In this document: piece by piece, positions 44,851-55,038 of the stretch
Layout: the number at the start of each line of letters is the position of its first letter
Position numbering within the stretch: the stretch's first letter is position 1
Assembly: GCF_025860055.1 (NCBI RefSeq)
Contig: NC_068281.1
Coordinates: forward strand, 27,155,284 to 27,219,283
DNA from: Xyrauchen texanus
Taxonomy: Eukaryota; Chordata; Actinopteri; Cypriniformes; Catostomidae
Direction: 5' to 3'
Length of the DNA stretch: 64,000 nt
The notes under the pieces: generated by a model
Told to the model about the DNA's origin: nothing
Databases searched by the model: none
What the model saw: only the letters and a program-made list of their open reading frames with translations
Program-made: the position numbers and the translations under genes

Positions 44851-45350
44851 ATACATCTCTCTTTATCTTTACACTGCCAATCCACTTCCTCCACTAATCT
44901 AGGGAGGTTATGGAAAACTTTAAAAAAAAAAAAAAAAAAAAAATAGATGACTTTCTTACTTTCATTATGGAGATTTACTTCAACACTTCAATTATGGGGG
45001 ATGGACAGTAGTTGAGGGGTGAGTGTTGTGAGATTTCAAACTCTGCCATGCTGTCCATCTAAAGATGCATCCTCATCATACAAGATCACCTCAAACAACC
45101 ATTACAGCAACTGCAGGTTTTCACATACCTGTGCTCAAAGCTACACCAGTCCACTGGGATATCAGTTTTCTTTTCAGTTGTTTGGTGACTGACCAGGCAA
45201 CTAACCATAGACAGCCATTCAGTGTCATTGATGTGCTTTGCAAGCTGGGCTTGACTCTTGACTTTTATATTTATATATAGCCTGTTGTCCATAGATGTAC
45301 ATATTCGACTAAAGTTGCTAGTGTGTATTTCTATGTGTAGGCTTACCAAG

Positions 45351-45352
<2 letters not shown>

Positions 45353-45391
<39 letters not shown>
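45353..45391. repeat. (GT)n microsatellite
   Basis: About 19 GT units. Confidence 0.96.
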
Positions 45392-45392
<1 letters not shown>

Positions 45393-45469
45393 AGGTGGTT
45401 TACATGGACTTTTTTTATATAGGTTACAAACTGGTATTTGCAAGGGTGTTATGCTATAAATGCGGTTTA

Positions 45470-45650
45470 TGAGGACATATCTAGGGTCCCCATAAGGTAA
45501 ATCGGTTGGGAAAAACATACCAAACAATGTTTTATTGAAAATTTTAAAATGCAGAAAGTTTTTTATGATGGTTAGGGGATAGAATCTGTAGTTTGTACAG
45601 TATAAAAATAATTATGTCTATGGAGAGTCCTCATAAGGATAGCTGCACCA
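45470..45650. repeat. GT-associated interspersed repeat, copy 2
   Basis: Matches the copy at 17389-17640 (gtccccataagg, ttttaaaatgcagaaagttt, gtttgtacagtataaaaata, tatgtctatggagagtcc) in the same orientation, and is likewise bordered by GT-rich tracts. Confidence 0.7.
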
Positions 45651-45654
45651 ACGC

Positions 45655-45747
45655 TTGTGTGCGTGTGCGTGTGCGTCGTGCGTGCGTGCGTGCGCGTGCG
45701 TGCGTGCGTGTGTGTGTGTCTGTGCGTGTGTGTGTGTGTGTGTGTGC
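45655..45747. repeat. (GT)n/(GCGT)n compound microsatellite
   Basis: About 90 bp mixing GTGC, CGTG and GTGT units. Confidence 0.95.
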
Positions 45748-46506
45748 TTTGACTCAGTTACCAGGAAGTGCCACTGCTCTGAAATCAATCATGTTTACCA
45801 TATTTGGTAACTTGGACCTCTTTAGTTTTCGAGTCATTATGTCTACTTAGTTGTTTTGGGGTTATTGGCACCACAAGCATGTTTGCATTTGGAAGCAGTT
45901 GAAGAAAGTTACAGATGTTCAGCTTAAAGTTACGGCATGTTCTCCTGATTGCTGTAACACAGGCTCCAAACCCTTGCCTGATTGTTTGGAAATGGTTTTG
46001 TAATAAGCTGGCTACTTGATCATGCTGCTTCTTACAACTCACTTTCCAGACATGCACCAAATAACCATAAAATAATCTTCAAGCAAAGGCAGTACATTCA
46101 ATGATATTGCATATTAGAAGCAGCCCGGAGAGCTGCCTGGAAAGACAGTTCTTTAAAATAATCTATCAGAGAAGTGAGGTAGCCATGAAAGCCACTTATA
46201 CAAAGGCCAATTTAACTATAGTGTGTCTCTTCATTACTGTAGAAACGATGCTACAGTTTATGTAACATGTTTTTCAATAGTACTGTGCTTTTTGTTTTGA
46301 AAGTATGGTGCTGTCGTAGTCAGATAAGGTATCTGACTATGTCTGCCTCAATCTTTTTCTGCTGCACACTGTTTCCAGTCATGCAATTAGAGGCATTAAG
46401 AAAACATTGAAAGATGTAGCCCTATTCAGAGTAAAGGGAAAGATGTAGAACTTTTTATAAGCTTTTTCTAAAGGAAGACTAAACACAATTTGAAAATTCT
46501 GTAATA

Positions 46507-47793
46507 GGGTGCGTTCCATTCAGAAGGGATCATCCCTAAACCCTATTCGCTTCAAATATTTTCCCATTCACTGTGAGATCTCTTGAGTAGGGTTGGTAAC
46601 CGAGAACTGGTTATTGTTCAGAACCAGTTCCATTCTTTAATAATACCGGAATCGTATGATCTTCTTGACTTTCGATTCCGTTAACGGCACTCCAGCATGC
46701 AATTTTCTGCCGATGCGGCTGGAACACTGTTTCGAACACTGTTCCCTGCAGCCCTCTACTCTCTACAGCGTAAAAACACAGCTCTACCAGTGTATTTAAT
46801 TCCCAATCGAACGAGTCTCGAGCCAGCTCTTTTTCCCAGTGTGAAACATATGCGCTTTGAATAATTATTTCGGGAATCGAACTGTATTCAAAGGAGCCGG
46901 TTGTTTTGAATCAACAGCGCAAAACACATGATGCTCCCAGTATAGACCAATCCCGAAAGAACCATTCTAATGAGCTGGTTCTTTTGAATCTACAGTATGA
47001 TACATACAGCACTCCCAGTATACAAGTTATCTTATGCTGATGTGCAAGTTATGCAAGTTTTCCAATGTGAAAATAAATAAGATCTGTTGAAGTCTTGCAA
47101 GCCTGAAGTAAACATTAGGCTATTAATACAGTCTAAACTGTCTCTGGAATTGTTACTCTTTTTTTTAATGATGACCTGTGTCCCTATTAAATCAAGCAGG
47201 GAAGTTACTGAAAGGGTGTTTATTTGACAATGTGTAATTAAAGATAGTTTTGTTGTAATAATTGGAATTTTATCAAATAATAAATAATTTAATGAAATAT
47301 GCCATCACATTTCTTGTTGGTTTAGATTTCTTTATTTAAAATATAGTAAGGATCTATTATTGGATTGTATTTATGTCTCTAAAAAGTCTGCAAACACTTT
47401 TTATAAGAACTGTTATAAATGTATTTCTGATTGGGTGGATCTGCTCTGTAGAAATCTGAAATTATTATTATATTTAATATTATTACAATAATAATTGCAT
47501 TTCTCATTTCCAAATAATTCTTAAGAGAAAAAAAGAAAAGTACTAAAACAATTACTGGAATCGTTACTGGAACCAGAATCATTAAGCGGAATCTGTAGCA
47601 GAATCGTAAAATTCCTTATGATTCCCAACCATACTCTGGAGTGCTGAAAAGTGTGGGGCTCAAAAATAACGGTCATTCAAAACTCGCTTTTAAAGTCAAT
47701 TTTATTGGAAATTCTTGCAGCAAGGCCATCATGATAGTTCTGCTTTCAAAATACCCTCCGATAGCATAATTTATGCCATTTGGAACGCAGGGA
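46507..47793. mobile_element. Outer miniature element interrupted by a hAT-type element
   Basis: agggtgcgttccattcag at the left and gccatttggaacgcaggg at the right are imperfect complements. The 46588-47633 element sits inside. Target duplications were not clear, so this outer call is tentative. Confidence 0.4.
46588..47633. mobile_element. hAT-type miniature element, 1046 bp
   Basis: Ends tagggttggtaaccg and gattcccaaccata are imperfect inverted repeats. It is flanked by ctcttgag (46580-46587) and ctctggag (47634-47641), 8-bp repeats with one mismatch. Interior shows repeated gaaccgg/gaatcg motifs but no transposase. Confidence 0.7.
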
Positions 47794-49139
47794 TTATTTA
47801 CTCACCGTCCTTTTTATTCCAAACCCGTATGACTTTCTTTTATCTGCAAAAAACAATAGAAAATATTGAAAAGGATATTCAGTTTGCTAATTACAATTCA
47901 ATATCAGTTTGTAGTAACTCCCCTTCACAGCTTAAACACGTCATGACATAATCTATATAGCTTACATGAGTTGATCAGTGAATTGATTTGAGAACAATGG
48001 AAACTTAGGGCTGTTCAGCATACAAAGTGATCATTTGGCTTCAAAAGACTTGGCAGATTACGCACAAGTTGCACAATTAGACACACTAATGAAGTACTTT
48101 TATGACACTTGGGTGCTTTTTTTTAAGATTTAAAGGAGTCACTATCAACATATTTTTTTATGGAAATCAGCAATTGCAACATTGTTCAAAATATAAAATA
48201 TTTTGTTTAGCTGAAGAAAAGTCATACAGGTTTGGAGTGTAAATGATGAAAGAATTTTCATATTTGTTTGAACTATTCCTCTATGACCTTTTTCTATTTT
48301 GCACTGTGCATAGTCAATGAATTCTGTATATATTCTAAGGTAGCTTCAGTTGAACGGGTTAAAAATGTGTTTGTAGACTATCTAGTCTTACTAGTTTTGC
48401 TGTACTATTTTCAAGGTGTTGTATTAATTCTGATCAGCACATGAAGCCTTTCAATTGTTTTAATGTGACGTCACACAAAAATCATCAAGCCACAAAGTGT
48501 ATAAAGTGTGTAACTTCCGGTATGTCAGTGTTTGGTCAAGCTAAGCAAAAATAGTTTTTTGTTGATTATTTAGTTATAATTGGAGAATGAGATGACGAGA
48601 GTCTAAGAATATACTTTGTCTCTTCTACAACTTTTTGTTTGAATGGTGAAAAATAAGAATGTAGCTATAAACTATATACCCTTTTAGAGTCTTTTGAGAA
48701 ATTAATCTTTATTTAGACTGCCAAATATTAAGACCTGCAGAGCAGAAAGGACCTTCAGCATTGTCCTTGTCTGTGAAGCTTGTGAATTAGAAATGTAACA
48801 TTCTGTGAACCAAAAAGACTCTTTGAAGTTCGAAAATGTGAATGGCTTTATGAACCTCTGTCACTCTGGACTATCATTATAAATGCATGTCAACAATCAC
48901 CAGCAGCCTTCAGTACATTCATCAAAGAATGAAGCATATCGGTCTCCCCCACCATATTCACAAGCTCAGACTCAGTAAATTGTCCTTAGATTCTGTTTTT
49001 AATAGGTTTAATTAGGCGTGTCTGAAGTGTCAGTGGTAACACCTTACAACATGGTTGTATGAATTAAAATTTGTTGACGCAATAGTTAGCATGAACTAAA
49101 AAGGAACAATTATTTTACAGCCTTTACACTGCCTGGCCA

Positions 49140-49940
49140 AAAGTCACAGTTTGGATTTAAATAATGGTTGAGATCTACAGTTGTTTCAAATGGTCTGGTC
49201 TAGGCTCAGCAACGTTATGTGGCAATAAAATGAAGTCAGCAGACTACCTGAAAGTACTGATCGACCAGATTATCCCATCAATGGATTTTTTCCTGGCGCC
49301 ACGGGCCTATTCCAAGATGACAGTGCCAAGCTTCATCGGCTCAAATTTTGAAAGTGGTTCAGGGAGCATGAGGAATCATTTTCACACATGAATTGGCCAA
49401 CACAGAGTCTTTGGGATTTGCTGAAGAAGACTTTACAGAGTGGTTTGACTCTTCCATCATCAATACAAGATCTTGGCAAAAAATGTATGCAGCTCTAGAC
49501 AGAAATAAATGTTGTGACATTGCTTTATGTCGCTGAAAAAAATTACACGACGAATGCACACTGTAAACAAAGCTAAAGGCGGCATTGACAACGGGAGAGT
49601 CGAACCACTCCGTAAAGTCTTCTCCGGCACATCCCAAAGACTTTTAATGAGGTTAAGGTCAGGCACACTGTGGTGGCCAATGTGTGAAAATGATTCCTCA
49701 AGCTCCCTGAACCACTCTCACAATTTGAGCCCAATGAATCTTGGCATTGTCGTCCTGGAATATCCCCGTGCCATCAGGAAAGAAAAAAATCAATTGATGG
49801 GATAACCTGGTCAATCAGTACTTTCAGGTAGTCTGCTGACTTCATTTTATTGCCACATAACGTTGCTGAGCCTAGACCAGACCGCTTGAAACAACCGTAG
49901 ACCTTAACCATTATTTAAATCCAAACTGTGACTTTTTGAG
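49140..49940. mobile_element. Fold-back element made from Tc1-like transposase sequence
   Basis: The left arm (49140-49470) carries degraded transposase sequence in the + sense (atgaagtcagcagactacct, then gagtctttgggatttgctga). The right arm (49584-49940) carries the same segments reversed (gtctgctgacttcattttat, then cgttgctgagcctagaccag). A spacer of about 110 bp separates them. Read from either side the protein traces are of the Tc1 C-terminal half. Confidence 0.85.
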
Positions 49941-50879
49941 GGGGCCATGCAGTGTAGTAGTCATGGAAATTTATTGGTCAAAAAAATGGGAACACTATTT
50001 TTGAAATTTGAACAATGGTTTATTTAGAGATTCACATTAACCAAGATTAATAAATGCTGTTAAAGATATTGTTAATTGTTATTTCCTGATACCTAATGCA
50101 TTCATGTTAATGTATAGACACTTACTGAAGTCTTAGAGTCATTGTACATATTTGTATATATGAAAAATGGGAACCTTAATACGAAACTTTCCTGCGACTA
50201 CAGTCACTTTGAACATGCAGTGTTTTGAGTGTGAGGTTGTAAGGTGGTCACGCTATAGTAGCACTACAGCTCCATGTGATGAGTGCTGTCACTTACAAGC
50301 TGAACCTGTCTAGCATTAATTAAAAGAATGAATGCACTGACGAGTTGTAAATGGAAAGCTGCAGGCTGATTAGCAGCACTAAGGGGAGGAAATGAAATAG
50401 GATGAAAACAGAAATACTTAAGCTGTGATATGCAAGATGATGCAAAACAAGTGCCTCTATTTTATAAAGATGTGTGCTTTCTGTAAAGTCTAGTGCCAGG
50501 CAGAATCTGCATGCACAGGACTGCAGAATTGTGACATCTTTTATTCATTAATGTTTTACACATTCCTCACTCCTTGCATGTTTGTTTATTAAATATTTTG
50601 CCTAATTTCATGATGCTTTCAGCTATCAATAAGAATGTAGTACTCAAAGCTCTATTGAACACATTTTACCATGTTTAAATCCCTTCTGCAAATTTTCCCA
50701 GACAATTTTCCCATTTTTCACAGAAAATGCAAAAAATAAAAAATAATCTGCAGATTCATTCTGGGCCTGTCATAAGCTACTGGTATTCTCAAACCCCAAA
50801 ACGCATAAAAAAGGGCCCAAAGTGGGCCTTTTTCATATCTTTAACTATTTCCTCATATTGGAAGGATGTACTTAGTTCT

Positions 50880-51522
50880 CCGTTCTTTGTTTATTCCAAG
50901 GTTGTTGTTCAAGTATAGAGTTCATTTGCTGTTCAGAATTTCTTCTTTTTTATTTTTACTTCAAGGTCAGTGTAAAGGTTTATCCTTCATTGTTTGTCAG
51001 ATTGAAGTGTCTTACAGAAAAATTATGCTTCAGCACAAAAAAAAAAAAATCACACCAAAGATTGTTTGTGTTGAGGAAACTTAATTCTTTTGATGTACAG
51101 AGACCCATTCTTAGGTCTTTTTATAATTCATTTGTTGAAAGTATCCTGTCGTTTTCTTTCTTATGTTGGTTTTCTTCATTGTCTATGAAGAACAAAAATC
51201 GTCTGCAAGGTATTGTAAACATGTGCTCAAACATTATGTGTATTTCTTTACGTAGTTTAACATTTTACTATGAACAGCTAGTTTTGAGGATGGCACAGAA
51301 AATAATGGGAGATAGCACACACCCTTTGAACCATCATTTCGAGTGGTTGCCCCTTGGGCGGCGTTTAAGGACAGTCAGGTGTCTCACAAACCATTACAAA
51401 TTTACTTTTGTGCCTAAGGCAATTAGTTTATGTAACAAACATAATTGAATATTTTGTTATTAAATTATTTATTTGTAGTTATTATACATTTAAAAACTAT
51501 TTTATTTATTTTTATTTTGTTT

Positions 51523-51591
<69 letters not shown>

Positions 51592-51690
51592 TTGTTGTTG
51601 AATGTGTATTCAGTGTTGTCTGTATATGTGAAGCACCAGGACAGTCTGAATGAATTGCCCCATGGGGATTAATAAAGCTCTAAACTATTA
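50880..51690 (+). mobile_element. LINE 3' end, 5'-truncated
   Basis: The frame at 50990-51448 matches the C-terminal tail of a non-LTR reverse transcriptase: LFVLRKLNSFDVQRPILRSF, YNSFVESILSF and the cysteine-containing CSNIM region. It is followed by an AT microsatellite and by aattgccccatggggattaa then taaagc, a common fish LINE 3' end. Upstream domains are absent. Confidence 0.65.
51525..51583. repeat. (AT)n microsatellite
   Basis: About 29 AT units. Confidence 0.96.
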
Positions 51691-52256
51691 AAACACAAAA
51701 ACATTTAATGTCAAAGCATAATACCTCTCTTTTGACCAATGTTTAACATTTACCTCAGTGTGCATAAAGTTTTGTTAATTTCTGTAGATTTGACTTTTGT
51801 ATTTGTACATTTGTGGTTGTATGTTTTGTTTCTTAGGAAGAATTGTATTTAAGGATAGTTTTCTGTTCTTTGCCTACTAAAACAATAGGCAGTCCTTACA
51901 AATGAGAATGTTACTTGCTTTTGAGTCTTATTTTCTTTGTCTCAATATATTTTTTTCATTCATAGTAATGTGCATACGCCTGCTTTTCTGCAGGCCAAAA
52001 AGAGGAAGAGTCTTTCTCTAGCACCAGAGAGCACAGCTAACAGTCATGCTGAAATGAATCAGTTTGTTACTGGGTAAAATTAGGAATGCTCAAAGAATTG
52101 TACTGTATGTGCTTTTTTTTTTTCTGTTAACCTTGTAAATTTTGATTTCATGTTAATAAATAGGTACTTTATTATCCCCTTAGGAAAGCTTCTTTGCACT
52201 TCATTGTGTGCACACTGCCTCCTCACTCTTCTTGTATGAATGTCTGTTGTTGTATA

Positions 52257-52399
52257 CAGGGACGGATTATGACTTGCAAAGGCCCCAAGGTTTTTGAGTG
52301 GGGGGATCGCCAAACTAGATAGCATAATAAGCCCAGTCCCCCGGCAGTCAAGGGTCCCTGGGTACTGGCTCCATTGGCCTGGTCTGTAATCCATCCCTG
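52257..52399. mobile_element. 143-bp hAT-type miniature element
   Basis: Starts cagggacggattatgac and ends gtaatccatccctg. It is flanked by perfect 8-bp repeats gttgtata (52249-52256 and 52400-52407). Too small to encode anything. Confidence 0.85.
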
Positions 52400-52895
52400 G
52401 TTGTATATCTCTCAGGGTTGAGTCACGTGTCATCAAGATTTCGACAAGTCATTCTCCTGGATAAACATATTTTATTGATCCTAGAATGGCATTCCTGCCA
52501 TAGAATCATTGTCCTTAACCTATTAACTCTAACCGGCCCTATATCTCAAAAATCAGAGAGAAATGTTAGGTTGATATGGTTGTTGTTTAAGCCCCACATT
52601 GTAAAAGTAATTCTGTCATTTTAATGGTAAAAGTTGGTACTGAAAAAACTTTAAGAAGTATTAACTCTAAAATATACAGTAAAAATGTTTAATATAGGCA
52701 ATACAGTAGTTTTTACAATTTAGTGTGGTAAAAAATAAAATTGTTTTACATGTAAAAAGTATGATTTTCCTGTATAATTAATGGTACAAATGTACATTGA
52801 TTAACAAGAGAGTACATGAACTTTTTACAGTAAATCATTTTTAATAATAAGTAAAGCAGGCATTCCCGATATTTAAAAGAACAAAGATCAAGATT

Positions 52896-53243
52896 ACAGT
52901 GAGGCACTTACAATCGAAGTGAATAGGGACAATTTTTGGAGGGTTTAAGGGCAAAAATATGAAGCTAATAACTTTATAAAACCAATACTTCTGTTAAAAC
53001 TCCTGAATTATTTGAGCTGTAAAGTTGTTTAAATCGTCATTTTACAGTCGTTTTAGGATTTACAGTGTTGTCGTCATGACAACTAAATTGAATAACTTGA
53101 CACTTAAAGTTAGTGTTAATGTTAGTAAGCAATTTTATCCAACTAAAATCATGTTTACAAGTATATTGTTTGTCTTTGAAACAGTGATTATTTTAACATT
53201 TTCTGATTGGCCCCATTCACTTCCATTGTAAGTGCCTCACTGT
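52896..53243. repeat. Palindromic element, family 'cagtgaggcacttacaat', copy 2
   Basis: acagtgaggcacttacaat at 52896-52914 and attgtaagtgcctcactgt at 53225-53243 are perfect complements. The interior matches the copy at 35041-35396 (ttttggagggttt, ttacagtcgttttaggattt). Confidence 0.8.
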
Positions 53244-54728
53244 TACCCAGATTTTGATGAAAAGGCAAATCTAATAGAACTTGCTTGAGAAGTTGTTGTT
53301 TTGTTTGTTTGTTTGTTTGTTTTTTCACAAGAAAGATTATTTCGAACACCATCATATGTTGCCTTACCTCATCTTAGAAAAATACAGGCTATGCTATAAA
53401 CGATAGACAAGACAAGTCTATTTAATCCCTGGGGCCACTGAATATTTAACTGCCTGCTTGACTATGATGCTGCCTCATGTTCCACAAACTAAGAGCATAC
53501 ACTTCAACACACTAAAATGTCTATATGTTTGCTTGATGATTATATCCATGTTTGTTAAATTTGACATTTTCTTTTTTCACAGTAATAAACATTACTTCAA
53601 ATGTTATCATGAACTACCCTGGAAGGAAATCAATTTCAGTGATTAAGTATAAACAGCAGATCAGGAAAATGCATTGAACACATGTTTTATTTATTTATTC
53701 TGTTTTGCATATTCGTATTTTATTTTGATTCATTTTTTCATCTAGAACATGGATGTGGAAGCATGGAGCATATTCTGTGCTCTTAGAGCTCTCTTCATAT
53801 TCTGTGCTCTATGTGATTTTCCTCATCCTCATTCTGGACCAGTGACGATCGCTGGCTCAGTTGTGCTCAAACTTTTATGAAGTCTGCATTATAAATAAGT
53901 GAGAGGAGCTGAAGGCCAAGCAAAGGTTGCCCTGTCTGTTTCAGAGGCCACTTGGGGCACCAACTTTCTCGCTGTTTCGTTCCCTCAGTTTCTAAAACCT
54001 CCACTTGATGCTCCTTACCAATAATGTAATGAGGTCCTGAATCAAGCATAATTTCAGATTTAATCACACAGAACACAGATTCTCATAATCATTTTTGTTT
54101 AGCACTTTGTTTCACCTTAAATGTCCTCTGAACAGTGCTAAAATGTAATCTTTGGGGGGTGAGGCAGGGCAGGGGCATTTTCATCTTAAGGGTGGGCAAG
54201 TGGTTGTCTCTTCATCGGACAGTAAGGGGGGGGTTAGGAAAATACAACGGGGCAACTGCCTACCAGACCGGAAACTAAAGAGAATGAAGTTTTTTGGTAG
54301 GTTGCAGCGCCATCTTGTGGTGGTAATGACCTGTTGCTCATTTAATGTTAATAAATTATAGAAATCCTGTTTTAAGGCGTCAGATCAAAACAAAGCAAAA
54401 ATTCAGATATCTTGTTCCCTGACAGAGAAGATGCTAACATCTTGTTAAACATGTGTGTAAAATATGCAATTTCTGGTAGAAACTTCACATTAACCATCTT
54501 TAGTCAAAATAAGATGTTTGTTTTACACAGGACTATCACATTTGAAGTCATAACATAAGGCCACATTTTGTAAATAAATATCTGAAATATCTGTGTTTAA
54601 GTGCAGAATACTTTTTTTGTTATGTATTTTATATTGTGAAAAAAAAAGACATGTTTGATAAGAGGGACAAACTTTATTAGGTAATCAGTAACCTAATATT
54701 ACACACACACACTAATTCTTTATTATAC

Positions 54729-55021
54729 TGTGAAGCTTTCCACTAAGGAAGACACGGGAACCAGCGTCGGCTTCAAGGTAAGATTCTTTAATTACACACT
54801 TTCTGTTCGATGCACAATTGTACTACACAGGTTCTTTTAGTTGCTACTCTGGGTGTAGGCACTCTCTTTTTTCGAGGCTCTGTGGCTGCTCCTCTTTTAT
54901 GCCGCTCTCCTCATGCTTACTGCAATTAGACACAGGTGTTAGACATAATTTAGCTCAGGTGTAAGCGCCCTTACCGCTTTTCTCTCCCGGACGGGCACTT
55001 GACCACGCCCCCGCTGCCACA
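54729..55021 (-). repeat. 3' LTR of the Gmr1-like element
   Basis: 293 bp, nearly identical to 59112-59405. Internally adjacent bases (55022 on, read as minus strand ggcggtgggggta) form a short purine-rich primer tract. Confidence 0.93.
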
Positions 55022-55038
55022 TACCCCCACCGCCCGAC

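Noticed and set aside
52893..53245. TTA target duplication suggesting a Harbinger element
   Set aside because: The other copy at 35041 shows the bases beyond the apparent TTA belong to the element's longer inverted arms, so the match is not a target duplication.
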